DNA of 64,000 bases from Gammaproteobacteria bacterium. Lineage in GTDB: Bacteria; Pseudomonadota; Gammaproteobacteria; Ga0077536. The stretch lies in the NCBI GenBank assembly GCA_024234975.1, contig JACKNH010000007.1:142965-206964 (forward strand), read 5' to 3'. Of this stretch, positions 25,702 to 35,431 are shown piece after piece; position 1 is the stretch's first letter, and each line of letters opens with the position of its first letter. The notes beneath the pieces are model-generated. The model was not told the DNA's origin. It made no database searches and saw only the letters and a list, made by a program, of their open reading frames with translations. The translations under genes and the position numbers were made by a program.

Positions 25702-27528
25702 CTAATGGCCCGGTGGCTTGGTGGCCCCGGTCTCAGGCTCCACCCGTTGTGGCGCACGATGAGCGGTCTGCCGTAGCGGAATTTCCGGAATGAACAGCGT
25801 CGCGATAAAAGTCAGAACGACGATGACAAAGCTGGCCAGGAATAACCGCGTAATCGAAATCGAAAATGCATTCTTGAGGCCACGTTCGACGGATTGCGTC
25901 GCCTGATCGCGCACAAGTTGTCGCAGTCCGGCCGCCTCATTGCCCGTGATGGGCGAACCATTGTCCAACGCGGATTTGACTGCATCCGGAATGGCCGCGT
26001 CACTCAGCAATGCGGTGCGGCGCGTTGCATTGCCCTGTAACGCGAGGTCAAACTCGGTCACGCGGTTTTCAATAGGCTGCGCGAATCCACCTTCAACGAG
26101 ATGGCCGGTTCGGGCCAACCCCTGCAACTCTGCCAAATCAAGCGCGGCGACGTCCAGACCCGGTAACACCGGCAATTGACGCGGAAGTTCCGCGGTCAGG
26201 TTTGCGGTCAACATCGTGCCAAATACCGCCACACCAACGGTTGAGCCGATCTGCCGAAAGAACTGGGTTGCGCTGGTCGCGATGCCAATCTGTGTCGGTG
26301 GGACAGCATTTTGGACGGCGATATTGTTGATGCTCTGCGACGGCCCCAAACCCAGACCGACCAGGGCCAGGCAAATCGCAATGATCCAGATCGGCGTGTC
26401 CGGACCGACGTGCGACAGAAATAATGCCCCGGTCGCCAGGATCAGCACCCCGCCAATGAGAATGCGTTTGTAACGCCCACCTCGCGCCACGATATTGCCG
26501 GCGGAAATCGAGCCGGTCATCATGCCCGCCATCAACGGGAACATCGCCAGACCACTATTGGTAGCACTGATCCCTTGCACCACCTGCATGAACAGCGGCA
26601 TGAACATCACCACGCCGAAGAAACTCATGCCCACCAGAAAGCCCGCCACGTTGACGCTGCTGACGACCTTGTTCTGAAACAGCGTCAACGGAATGATGGG
26701 CTCGGCGACCATCGTCTCGACTTTCAGCAGCACCGCCAGCGCAATTGTCGCGCCGACGAACAGCCCGATGATTTGCGGCGAATCCCAGGCAAACTCGTGC
26801 CCGCCCCAAGACAACGCCAAAAGCAACGGCACGAATGTCGCAATAATGAGCGCGGCGCCGACGTAATCCACATGCGGACTACCCGTACCTGGCATGAAGG
26901 GCATCCGGCGGACCAGTATCAGGATCGAAAGAAAGCCCAGCGGCAGATTGACGTAGAACACCAGTCGCCAACCGGCGATGTCGTAGCCCAGCAGCGTCAT
27001 ATCGCCGAAGTCGGTCAGGAATCCTCCGACAAAGGGGCCGACGATGCTGGCGAGTCCGAAGATCGCGCCAAACATCCCCATGAACCGGCTGCGTTCCCTG
27101 GGCGAGTACATGTCGGCGATCGTCGCAAACGCGATAGTGAACAGCGCACCGCCACCGATACCCTGCAAGCCGCGGAATACGACCAACTGGCTCATGCCGC
27201 CGCCCAATACGGGTAACGAGCCGAACTCACCGGCCACGCCGCAAAGGACCGAGCCCAGCAGAAATATGACGATACCTGTAAGCAGGATCGGCTTGCGGCC
27301 AAACTGGTCACCCAGCTTGCCGTAAATCGGCACGGTGACGGTTGAGGCCAGCATGTATGACGTGGTGACCCACGCGTAAAGATGCAGGCCTTTGAGTTGT
27401 TCGACAATCCGCGGCATTGCCGTCGACACGATTGTCTGGTCCAGCGCGCCCAGCAGAAAAACTATCAGCAAGGCGCCGAGTGTGGCCCGCCGCTGCTCGG
27501 CGGTATAGGTCGTGGAGGTTTCAGCCAC
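25702..27528 (-). CDS. MFS multidrug transporter, DHA2 (EmrB/QacA-type) family
   Basis: A 608-residue inner-membrane drug:proton antiporter with about 14 predicted helices. Motif D1 reads LDQTIVSTAMPRIV, motif A GKLGDQFGRKPI, and motif C-like GPFVGGFL follows. A large soluble loop of about 100 residues (ELPRQLPVLPGLDV onward) precedes the last helix. It is the last gene of marR-tolC-MFS: its ATG is 30 bases after the tolC stop. EmrB-type pumps normally need an EmrA adaptor, which is absent here. Confidence 0.92.
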   Translation of the reverse strand: MAETSTTYTAEQRRATLGALLIVFLLGALDQTIVSTAMPRIVEQLKGLHLYAWVTTSYMLASTVTVPIYGKLGDQFGRKPILLTGIVIFLLGSVLCGVAGEFGSLPVLGGGMSQLVVFRGLQGIGGGALFTIAFATIADMYSPRERSRFMGMFGAIFGLASIVGPFVGGFLTDFGDMTLLGYDIAGWRLVFYVNLPLGFLSILILVRRMPFMPGTGSPHVDYVGAALIIATFVPLLLALSWGGHEFAWDSPQIIGLFVGATIALAVLLKVETMVAEPIIPLTLFQNKVVSSVNVAGFLVGMSFFGVVMFMPLFMQVVQGISATNSGLAMFPLMAGMMTGSISAGNIVARGGRYKRILIGGVLILATGALFLSHVGPDTPIWIIAICLALVGLGLGPSQSINNIAVQNAVPPTQIGIATSATQFFRQIGSTVGVAVFGTMLTANLTAELPRQLPVLPGLDVAALDLAELQGLARTGHLVEGGFAQPIENRVTEFDLALQGNATRRTALLSDAAIPDAVKSALDNGSPITGNEAAGLRQLVRDQATQSVERGLKNAFSISITRLFLASFVIVVLTFIATLFIPEIPLRQTAHRAPQRVEPETGATKPPGH

Positions 27529-27558
27529 CGAAGCGTTGCGGGTTCCGGCGCGTGCGAA

Positions 27559-28902
27559 TTAGTGCGCGAGCCAGGTATTGGCCTCGACGAGGTCTTCCGG
27601 ACCCAGTGTTCCGGCCGCCTGTTTCAACCGCAACAAATCGAGCACGTAGTCGTAACGGGCGCGAGCGAAGTCACGGCGGGATTGGGACAGATTGCGCTCC
27701 GCTGTGACAACGTCGACCGCGGTTCGGGTGCCGACTTCAAATCCGGCGGACGTTGATTCCACCGCTGTCTGCGCGGACACCACGGCTTGCTCGAGCGCGT
27801 CGACCGAACTGATCCGGGCGACGACACCGAGGTAGGCCTCACGTGTCTGGCGGTGAACCTGACGCCGCTGCTGATCGAGAACGGCCTGGGCTTCCTCACT
27901 GCGGTACTCGGCCTGGCGGGTGCGCGAAACGACGCTGCCCCCGGAATAGATTGGAATGTTCAAATCAAGGCCAACGTTCCCGGAGACCGATTGCGAATCA
28001 CCAAATCGGCCACCTGTCTTGCTGTAGCCATGGCGACCGCTGACATCCAGCGTGGGCAGATGACCTGCAAACTGCAGCTTGATTTCCTGCTCGGCGATTT
28101 CCGCCGCGACCCGTGCACCGGCCAGCGCCAGATTCTGTTCCAGTGCGGTCTCCGTCCACTGATCGATGTTAGCCGGATCCGGCGTGACCAAAGGCAGATT
28201 GGCGCCGAGCGGCGCCAGTTCCGTGTGGTACGCGAGGGTCAATTCACGCAGCGCCTCGCGGGCGTTGTCCAATGCGTTCTGCGCGGCAATCTGGCTGGCG
28301 ATGGCCCGGTCGGCGCCCGCCTGTGCTTCCTGGACGTCGGTAATCGCGATCAAACCGACTTCGAAGCGCTGTTGTGCCTGCTCCAATTGTCGCTGCAATG
28401 CCTCGTACTCGGCGTTGGCGAAGGCGAGTCCGTCCTGGGCCGCGAGTACTTCGAAATAGCTTTGCGCAACACGAACGAGAAGATCCTGCTGCGCGGCGTC
28501 CAGCTGATACTGCGCCTGCTGCAAACGCTTGTCCGCCTGCTTGAGGGAAATGATGCGGTCGAAGTGAAACACCGGCTGGCTGAGATTGACGCTATAGGAT
28601 TTCGAGGTAAATCCGGTCACACCCGCGGATGCACCGAAACCACCTGCGAACTCGTTGTCCTGACGGTTCCTGGCGATGGAGCCCGTTGCACTCACCGTAG
28701 GAAGCAGCAACAGCGCCCGTGCCTGTGGAATGCCTTCCGCAACGGCGTTGGCATTTGCAATGGCTTGACGATAAACAGGATCCGACTGCTGGGCCTGATT
28801 CAACACGGTCAGCAAATCGATATTCTGTGCCGATGCCCAGTGCGAAAGGATTGCCGCTGCCAGTCCGGTCAAGGCGAGCATCGGCGTTTTGAATCTTTGC
28901 AT
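27559..28902 (-). CDS. TolC family outer membrane efflux protein
   Basis: A 447-residue outer-membrane channel subunit. ATG 28902 opens a signal peptide (PMLALTGLAAAILSHWASA, cleaved before QNIDLL). Two OEP repeats with long coiled-coil helices follow, e.g. DPVYRQAIANANAVAEGIPQ and, later, AEIAEQEIKLQFAGHLPTLD and GTRTAVDVVTAERNL. No lipobox cysteine is present, so it is TolC-like rather than an OprM-type lipoprotein. It lies between marR (65 bases upstream) and the MFS gene, with which it presumably forms the exporter. Confidence 0.93.
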   Translation of the reverse strand: MQRFKTPMLALTGLAAAILSHWASAQNIDLLTVLNQAQQSDPVYRQAIANANAVAEGIPQARALLLLPTVSATGSIARNRQDNEFAGGFGASAGVTGFTSKSYSVNLSQPVFHFDRIISLKQADKRLQQAQYQLDAAQQDLLVRVAQSYFEVLAAQDGLAFANAEYEALQRQLEQAQQRFEVGLIAITDVQEAQAGADRAIASQIAAQNALDNAREALRELTLAYHTELAPLGANLPLVTPDPANIDQWTETALEQNLALAGARVAAEIAEQEIKLQFAGHLPTLDVSGRHGYSKTGGRFGDSQSVSGNVGLDLNIPIYSGGSVVSRTRQAEYRSEEAQAVLDQQRRQVHRQTREAYLGVVARISSVDALEQAVVSAQTAVESTSAGFEVGTRTAVDVVTAERNLSQSRRDFARARYDYVLDLLRLKQAAGTLGPEDLVEANTWLAH

Positions 28903-28967
28903 GATATTGATTCCCCGGCCGTTGGCGCCGGCTTCGGTCAAACAGTTAGCAGCCCTAATCATATTTA

Positions 28968-29429
28968 CTAGCCCTCCGGAGTGTCAACGACGGCCTGCAC
29001 TTCGGCAAGGCGCTTACCCAGCACACGCAGCGCAACGTCAATCTGACCACGCTCGCTGGCGGACAGCGGTTGCAGGACACTGGCAACATGGCGATCGACC
29101 TGCCGCTTCATGCGGGTCAAAACCTTGCGCCCCTCGGACGTCAGTCGGAGCATGGTCTGCCGCCTGTCGGTTTCCGGCACCCAGCGCTCCACCCAGCCTC
29201 GCTGGACCAGTAATGCCACCGATTTGGACATGGTGGGCAGACGCACCGATTGATAGCGGGCCAGTTCAGTCAAACTGCAGGGCTCGCCGCTGCCCAGGCG
29301 CATCAATATACCGACATGCGCCGGTTCCAACCGCTCCTGGCCTTGTCGCATTCGCGCGCCAATACTGCGCATCAACAGCATATTCACCTGCATGAGTTGC
29401 CGCGCGGTTTGGAGTGGTTCGCTTGCCAT
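28968..29429 (-). CDS. MarR family transcriptional regulator
   Basis: A 153-residue winged-helix regulator. The recognition-helix region is SLTELARYQSVRLPTMSKSV, followed by the wing with ETDRRQTMLRLTSEGRKVL, the family's signature DRR segment. It heads the tolC-MFS efflux operon and probably represses it until a ligand binds. ATG 29429 is favoured because the strong promoter at 29525-29554 would start transcription near 29518, below the longer frame beginning at 29522. Confidence 0.92.
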   Translation of the reverse strand: MASEPLQTARQLMQVNMLLMRSIGARMRQGQERLEPAHVGILMRLGSGEPCSLTELARYQSVRLPTMSKSVALLVQRGWVERWVPETDRRQTMLRLTSEGRKVLTRMKRQVDRHVASVLQPLSASERGQIDVALRVLGKRLAEVQAVVDTPEG

Positions 29430-29524
29430 TAAATTGGGTTCCCAGTGGCGGGCTGAACAAGAACAGCGCGCCTGTACGCGGCCGGAGTCACACCATAGCC
29501 ACGCCACCCGCGCTTCGGACAAGC

Positions 29525-29554
29525 AGTATCCAGATCAGCGCAAGCCATTGTCAA
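29525..29554 (-). promoter_or_regulatory. Candidate sigma70 promoter for marR-tolC-MFS
   Basis: On the minus strand, a perfect -35 TTGACA (29549-29554), an 18-base spacer, and GATACT (29525-29530). The predicted leader is about 90 bases. I could not identify a convincing MarR operator in it. Confidence 0.55.
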
Positions 29555-29609
29555 GCTGGGCTTTTTTCCTGTTGTCGCACGCCTGGCGGCAGCCGCCCCC
29601 GGCGCAGCG

Positions 29610-31043
29610 TCAGAACGTACGGGTCGCGACCAGACAGATCGTCATCAACCAGGTAGGTAGTAGCCCCAGCGCCAGGATGACCAGACCGTTGAAACTCAAT
29701 GCCGCGCGCATATCGCTGCCAGCACCGACGACCACCGATCCATCCGGGTTGTCGAAATACATCAGCTTGACGATGCGCAGATAGTAGAACGCGCCGATGA
29801 CGGAAAAGAGCACTGAGACGATGGCAAGCCAGAGGTAACCGGCCGCCAGGACTTCCTTGATGACGAACCACTTTGCCCAGAAGCCCGCGAACGGCGGCAC
29901 GCCGGCCAGGGAGAACATCACCATCATCACCAGCAGGGCAAAACCCGGGCTGGTTTTGGCAAAGCCTGCGAAATCAGCAGTCTCGTCCCGTTCTGCATCG
30001 GCCTGACAGATGAGTATCAGCGCGCCAAACGCCGCGAGGCTCATCAACGCATAGACGACGGCATAAAACATCGACGCTGCGTATCCATCATTGGTGCCGG
30101 CGATCACGCCCAGCAGCAGGAACCCCATATGGGAAATCGTCGAATATGCCAGCAGACGCTTGAAGTTGGTCTGCGCGAGTGCGGTGACATTGCCGATGGC
30201 CATCGACAGTACGGCCAGAATAGCCAACATGGCGGACCACTCCGGACGCATCGGCGACAAACCCTCGACCAGAATCCGCATCACCATGCCGAACGCGGCG
30301 ATTTTCGGCGCCGTGCTGATAAACAGAGCAACAGGTGCCGCCGCGCCCTGATAGACGTCGGGCACCCACATATGGAATGGCACAACGCCCAGCTTGAAGG
30401 CCACTCCGCACAACACGAATACCATCGCGAAGACGACCAGCGTTCCATCGCGAACGCCGCCGATGTTGTGCGCCAGGGTGGCAATATCCAGCGTGCCGGA
30501 TACGCCATACATCAGCGATATACCGTAAAGCAGCATGCCGGAGGCCAGCGCGCCGAGGACGAAATATTTCATTGCAGCTTCAGAAGCCTGTGAGGCGTCA
30601 CGCTGCATAGCGACCATCGCGTAGAGCGACAGCGACATCAATTCCAGACCGAGATAGACGGTCAGCAGGTTACCTGCTGAGACCAGAATCATCATGCCGA
30701 GCACACTGGAAAGCGCGAGGACGTAATACTCGCCGACGACGATACCGCGGCGTGCGAGATAGTCGCGGGAATAAAACAGCGCGAACACACCTGCAGACAG
30801 GATGAAAACCTTCAGCGACGTAGCCAATGGGTCCGCGATATACATGCCGCCAAACACCGCGATGCGCTCTGCCTGCCAGCCAGTCGCAGTAATGACAAGC
30901 ACAATCAGCAGCGATGCCACTGACAGACCGAAGGTACTGGTCCAGTCGTTGCTTCGGCCGCGCTTGAAAACGTCAATCAGCAGCACACAACACAGCAGTG
31001 CCAGCAGCGACAATTCAGGAAGTATCAGTTTGAGTTCTGGCAT
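29610..31043 (-). CDS. nuoN: NADH-quinone oxidoreductase subunit N
   Basis: A 477-residue antiporter-like membrane subunit of complex I, last gene of the operon. Fourteen or so helices; GLELMSLSLYAMVAM and HMWVPDVYQGAAAPV are typical, with conserved Lys/Glu residues of the proton channel in membrane segments. ATG 31043 lies 2 bases past the nuoM stop, so the longer frame from 31151 is rejected. No clear Rho-independent terminator follows. Confidence 0.97.
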   Translation of the reverse strand: MPELKLILPELSLLALLCCVLLIDVFKRGRSNDWTSTFGLSVASLLIVLVITATGWQAERIAVFGGMYIADPLATSLKVFILSAGVFALFYSRDYLARRGIVVGEYYVLALSSVLGMMILVSAGNLLTVYLGLELMSLSLYAMVAMQRDASQASEAAMKYFVLGALASGMLLYGISLMYGVSGTLDIATLAHNIGGVRDGTLVVFAMVFVLCGVAFKLGVVPFHMWVPDVYQGAAAPVALFISTAPKIAAFGMVMRILVEGLSPMRPEWSAMLAILAVLSMAIGNVTALAQTNFKRLLAYSTISHMGFLLLGVIAGTNDGYAASMFYAVVYALMSLAAFGALILICQADAERDETADFAGFAKTSPGFALLVMMVMFSLAGVPPFAGFWAKWFVIKEVLAAGYLWLAIVSVLFSVIGAFYYLRIVKLMYFDNPDGSVVVGAGSDMRAALSFNGLVILALGLLPTWLMTICLVATRTF

Positions 31044-31045
31044 CT

Positions 31046-32557
31046 TTAATACGGCAGCTTGGAGAGCGAAATATGTTCGACCAGGTGGGCCACGCTGGCA
31101 TTCATCATTTCCAGCAGCGGCGCGGGGTAAAGACCCAGAGCGAGCACGCATACGGCAAGAATGCCCAGGATCAGCAGTTCGCGGTTATTGGCATCCTCGA
31201 GCTCGGCCACATGCTCATTGGCCACATCGCCGAAGATGACCCGCTTGTACATCCAGAGCGTGTACGCTGCACCCACGATGAGGCTGGTTGCAGCAAAGAA
31301 TGCGAACCAGAAGTTGGCCTGGAAAGCAGCCAGGATCACCAGGAACTCACCAATGAAGCCCGAGGTTGCAGGCAGACCGCAATTCGCCATCGCGAACAGC
31401 AACATCAAGGCAGCGAACTTCGGCATGGTATTGGCCACACCGCCGTAGGCGGCGATCTCACGGCTATGGACACGGTCGTACAAGACGCCGACGCAGAGGA
31501 ACAGCGCGCCCGACACGAAGCCGTGCGAAATCATCTGCACCATGCCGCCGTCGATGGCCATCTCGGCAGCCACTGTATTACCGGTGGCTGCGGTGATGCG
31601 ATAAACCATGAAAAAGCCGAGAGTGACGAAACCCATGTGCGAAATCGATGAATATGCGATGAGCTTCTTCATGTCTTTCTGCACGAGGGCGACGAAGCCG
31701 ATGTAGACAATCGCTACCAGCGACAGCGCGATCATGAAGCTATCAAGTGCCGCCATGCCATCAGGGGCAATCGGCAGGCTGAAGCGGATGAAACCATAAC
31801 CACCCAGTTTCAACATGATGGCGGCCAGCACCACCGAGCCTCCGGTGGGCGCTTCGACGTGCGCATCGGGCAACCAGGTGTGTACCGGCACCATCGGCAC
31901 CTTGACCGCGAATGCCGCGAGAAACGCCAGGAATACCCAGATTTGCGCCGTCAGCGTCAGCGGCAGCTGATGCATGTCAAGAATGGAGAAGCTGCCACCT
32001 TCGTAATAGAGGTACAGAAACGCCACCAGCATGAACAGCGAACCGAGGAAGGTGTACAGGAAGAACTTGATACTGGCGTAGACGCGGCGCGGTCCGCCCC
32101 AGATGCCGATGATGAGAAACATCGGGATGAGCAACGCTTCCCAGAACACGTAGAACAGGATCGCATCCAGCGCGCTGAATACGCCGATCATCAATCCTTC
32201 CATGATCAGGAAGGCGCCCATGTAATGGTGTACACGGTCCTTGATGACTTCCCAGCCCGCCAGCACGACCAGCACTGTGGTGAAGGTGGTCAGCAGAATC
32301 AGCGGCAGCGCGAGCCCATCAATGCCCAGGTAATAGTAGATATTGAACGCACCCACCCACTGGAAGTGTTCAACAAACTGCATGTCACTGGTGGAGGCAT
32401 CGAACCCTGAGTTGAGCAGCAGAGACATCAGGAACGCCACGACCGACACGATCAGTGCATTGCGTCGGGCGGCGCCTTCGCCGGCCAGAATCACGAAGAT
32501 GCCTCCGAGAATCGGCAGCCAGATGTTTATGCTCAGTAACATTGGAAGGTTAGACAT
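31046..32557 (-). CDS. nuoM: NADH-quinone oxidoreductase subunit M
   Basis: A 503-residue antiporter-like proton-pumping subunit of complex I. Conserved segments are FYVFWEALLIPMFLIIGIWG (channel Glu), AFAVKVPMVPVHTWLPDAHV (channel Lys) and LIAYSSISHMGFVTLG. It overlaps nuoL by 8 bases and is followed almost directly by nuoN. Confidence 0.97.
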   Translation of the reverse strand: MSNLPMLLSINIWLPILGGIFVILAGEGAARRNALIVSVVAFLMSLLLNSGFDASTSDMQFVEHFQWVGAFNIYYYLGIDGLALPLILLTTFTTVLVVLAGWEVIKDRVHHYMGAFLIMEGLMIGVFSALDAILFYVFWEALLIPMFLIIGIWGGPRRVYASIKFFLYTFLGSLFMLVAFLYLYYEGGSFSILDMHQLPLTLTAQIWVFLAFLAAFAVKVPMVPVHTWLPDAHVEAPTGGSVVLAAIMLKLGGYGFIRFSLPIAPDGMAALDSFMIALSLVAIVYIGFVALVQKDMKKLIAYSSISHMGFVTLGFFMVYRITAATGNTVAAEMAIDGGMVQMISHGFVSGALFLCVGVLYDRVHSREIAAYGGVANTMPKFAALMLLFAMANCGLPATSGFIGEFLVILAAFQANFWFAFFAATSLIVGAAYTLWMYKRVIFGDVANEHVAELEDANNRELLILGILAVCVLALGLYPAPLLEMMNASVAHLVEHISLSKLPY

Positions 32558-34502
32558 AAACGAAGTACCCGAGCAGAGCCAGCAGACCGATGATCATTGC
32601 GAACGCGTAGTGATAGAGATAACCCGTCTGCGCGTAACGGATGACGCCGGATAACCAGCCCACCACGCGCGCCGAACCGTTGACTGCCAGGCCGTCGACC
32701 AGGGTGGCGTCGACCGCGCGCCACAGGAAACCGCCCAGCGCCCTGGCGCCGCCGGCGAACACCGTCTGATTGAAGGCGTCGAATCCGTACTTCGCGACCA
32801 GCAGCTTGTAGATTGGGGAAAGTGCTGAGGCGATTTTGCCGGGAATCTCCGGTTTGAACATATACAGGAACCACGCAGTGGCAAAACCCGCCGCCGCCAG
32901 CATGAATGGCACACCCAGAAAGCCATGCAGCGCGAAGCTGAACCAGCCGTGGAAATGATGGGCTACTTCTTCCAGTACGTTATGGCTGTGTTCGACGTGA
33001 ATGGCCGAACCGAAGTAATCACCGAACAGCATCGGCTCGATCAAGGCAGCACCGGCAAGCACCGAGGGGACAGCCAGCGCAACCAGCGGAATCCAGACCA
33101 CGGCCGGCGACTCGTGCAGATGTTCCTCGGTGTGGTGATCCATCCGGCCCTTGCCGTGGAACACCATGAAATACAGGCGGAAGCTGTACAGCGACGTAAT
33201 GAAGACGCCGCCCAATACCGCCATGTACGCAATTCCGTGACCGTAAAGGTGCGACTCATGGACGGCTTCGATGATGGCGTCCTTGGAGTAAAAACCCGCA
33301 AACCCCGGGAAGCCGATCAGCGCCAGCGTTCCGATCAACGAGGTAATCCAGGTGATGGGCATGTACTTACGCAACCCGCCCATCTTGCGCATGTCCTGTT
33401 CGTGGTGCATGCCGATGATGACCGAGCCGGCAGCGAGGAACAGCAGCGCCTTGAAGAAGGCATGGGTGACCAGGTGGAAAATCGCCGCGCTGTAGGCCGA
33501 AACGCCAAGCGCCACGGTCATGTATCCGAGCTGAGAAAGCGTGGAGTACGCGACTACGCGCTTGATGTCGTTCTGCACCAGGCCAAGCAGCCCCATGAAG
33601 AACGCCGTGATGGCGCCTATGAGCAACACCGTCGACAGCGCCACCTCTGACAATTCGAACAGGGGTGACATACGCGCGACCATGAAGATACCGGCAGTGA
33701 CCATGGTGGCGGCGTGGATAAGTGCCGAAATCGGTGTCGGACCTTCCATCGAATCGGGCAGCCAGACATGCAACGGCACCTGCGCCGACTTGCCCATCGC
33801 ACCGACGAACAACAGGATGCAGGTCAAGGTCACGACCGACCATGGATGGCCGGCAAACACTTCAATCGATTCCGCTGACAGCGCTTCGGTATTTTCAAAG
33901 ACCGTGCCGTAGTGCAGCGACCCGCAGTACAACAGGACAGCGCCAATGCCCAGCAGAAATCCGAAGTCGCCAACGCGGTTGACCAGGAAGGCTTTCATGT
34001 TGGCGAAAATCGCCGTGTCCTTCTTGAACCAGAAGCCAATCAACAGGTAGGAGACGACGCCCACCGCTTCCCAGCCGAAGAACAGCTGCAGGAAGTTGTT
34101 CGACATCACCAGCATCAGCATCGAGAAGGTGAACAGCGAAATATAGGAGAAGAACCGCTGGTAACCCGGATCATCATGCATGTAGCCGATGGTGTAGATG
34201 TGCACCATCCACGATACGAAAGTCACCACCGTCATCATGGACGCGCTCAGCGGGTCGATCAGGAAACCGACCTGGAACGGTATACCGGCGGACTCTGCCC
34301 AGGTGTACAACACCATGTCCAGCGGCGCCTGACCGTCGAGGACGAAGCGCGAGAACGGAATCAACGACAACAGGAATGACAGGCCGACGGCGCCTATGGT
34401 CACCAGGTGTGCCCCGGTGCGCCCCACCTGCTTGCCGAAGATGCCGGCAATGATGCTTGCCAGCAGCGGGGCGAGAACTATGGTCAACAAAATCGCAGTC
34501 AT
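32550..34502 (-). CDS. nuoL: NADH-quinone oxidoreductase subunit L
   Basis: A 650-residue membrane subunit at the distal end of complex I, with the core antiporter helices and a C-terminal extension that includes the long amphipathic piston helix. Marks are FFGWEAVGVVSYLLIGFWF, GKSAQVPLHVWLPDSMEGPT and VVAYSTLSQLGYM. A His-rich loop (DHHTEEHLHESP) sits in the C-terminal half. Overlaps nuoM by 8 bases; nuoK ends 3 bases upstream. Confidence 0.97.
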   Translation of the reverse strand: MTAILLTIVLAPLLASIIAGIFGKQVGRTGAHLVTIGAVGLSFLLSLIPFSRFVLDGQAPLDMVLYTWAESAGIPFQVGFLIDPLSASMMTVVTFVSWMVHIYTIGYMHDDPGYQRFFSYISLFTFSMLMLVMSNNFLQLFFGWEAVGVVSYLLIGFWFKKDTAIFANMKAFLVNRVGDFGFLLGIGAVLLYCGSLHYGTVFENTEALSAESIEVFAGHPWSVVTLTCILLFVGAMGKSAQVPLHVWLPDSMEGPTPISALIHAATMVTAGIFMVARMSPLFELSEVALSTVLLIGAITAFFMGLLGLVQNDIKRVVAYSTLSQLGYMTVALGVSAYSAAIFHLVTHAFFKALLFLAAGSVIIGMHHEQDMRKMGGLRKYMPITWITSLIGTLALIGFPGFAGFYSKDAIIEAVHESHLYGHGIAYMAVLGGVFITSLYSFRLYFMVFHGKGRMDHHTEEHLHESPAVVWIPLVALAVPSVLAGAALIEPMLFGDYFGSAIHVEHSHNVLEEVAHHFHGWFSFALHGFLGVPFMLAAAGFATAWFLYMFKPEIPGKIASALSPIYKLLVAKYGFDAFNQTVFAGGARALGGFLWRAVDATLVDGLAVNGSARVVGWLSGVIRYAQTGYLYHYAFAMIIGLLALLGYFVYV

Positions 34503-34505
34503 TAC

Positions 34506-34811
34506 CTATCCCCGCATCGAATCCAGATCTTCGACGTTAATCGTGCCGCGATTTCTGAACAGCACCACCATGATCGCGAGGCCGATAGCTGATTCCGCCG
34601 CGGCCACCGTCAGAATGAAGAACACAAACACCTGCCCCGCGATGTCGCCATGGAAGTGCGAAAACGCGATGAAGTTCATGTTGACCGCCAGCAGCATCAA
34701 CTCCACGCACATCAGCAGGACGATGACGTTTTTGCGGTTGATGAAAATGCCGGCGACGCTGAGGCAGAAGAGTATCGCCCCCAGTACCAGATAATGTGAA
34801 AGTGCGATCAT
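34506..34811 (-). CDS. nuoK: NADH-quinone oxidoreductase subunit K
   Basis: A 101-residue, three-helix subunit in the membrane arm of complex I. The family pattern LLMCVELMLLAVNMNFIAF contains the conserved channel glutamate, and ESAIGLAIMVVLFRNRGTI the second one. Length is standard (about 100). Sits 6 bases after nuoJ. Confidence 0.97.
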   Translation of the reverse strand: MIALSHYLVLGAILFCLSVAGIFINRKNVIVLLMCVELMLLAVNMNFIAFSHFHGDIAGQVFVFFILTVAAAESAIGLAIMVVLFRNRGTINVEDLDSMRG

Positions 34812-34817
34812 CGTCGT

Positions 34818-35426
34818 TTAATCCTGCTGCTCGACAGTACCGCTGACCTTGACCAGCCTGACGCGGTCGGCACGCCTGGCGCGCAACTGCATTTCGGTCT
34901 TGGGTTGCTTGTGCTGGCGTGATGTACGCAGCGTCAGTGCAATAGCGGCGATGATGGCGACCAGCAGCACCACCGCCGCGATTTCAAACGGAAACAGGTA
35001 GTCGGTGTAGATGGCCGCACCCAGCGCCTGGCTGTTGCTGTAATCGGCGGCATGCGGGGCCGGAATCGCCACCTTGTCGGCGCCGAAGTTCGCCGGGCCG
35101 ACGGTCACGCCGATAGCGCCAACCATCAGAATCGCCACGACCAGCGCCAGCGGCACGTACCGCGCGAAACCTTCGCGCAGCACCGCGATGTTGATGTCCA
35201 GCATCATCACCACGAACAGGAACAACACCATCACCGCGCCGACGTATACCAGCACCAATGCGATGGCGAGGAATTCGGCTTCCAGCAACATCCAGATGCC
35301 GGCGCTGGCGAAGAATGCCAACACCAGGAACAACACCGCGTGCACGGGGTTGCGCACCGTGATCACCATGGTCGCCGCCACGATCAGGATGGCGGCAAAA
35401 GCGTAGAAAACGATTTGTTCAATCAT
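34818..35426 (-). CDS. nuoJ: NADH-quinone oxidoreductase subunit J
   Basis: A 202-residue membrane subunit with five helices. VRNPVHAVLFLVLAFF and VLVYVGAVMVLFLFVVMMLD match the family, including the pi-bulge helix region. The C-terminal tail (TSRQHKQPKTEMQLRARR onward) is basic and soluble. Lies between nuoI and nuoK with spacings of 5 and 6 bases. Confidence 0.96.
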   Translation of the reverse strand: MIEQIVFYAFAAILIVAATMVITVRNPVHAVLFLVLAFFASAGIWMLLEAEFLAIALVLVYVGAVMVLFLFVVMMLDINIAVLREGFARYVPLALVVAILMVGAIGVTVGPANFGADKVAIPAPHAADYSNSQALGAAIYTDYLFPFEIAAVVLLVAIIAAIALTLRTSRQHKQPKTEMQLRARRADRVRLVKVSGTVEQQD

Positions 35427-35431
35427 CTCGG

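Noticed and set aside
27787..28971. 394-codon plus-strand frame
   Set aside because: Antisense to the tolC-family gene; no conserved motif.
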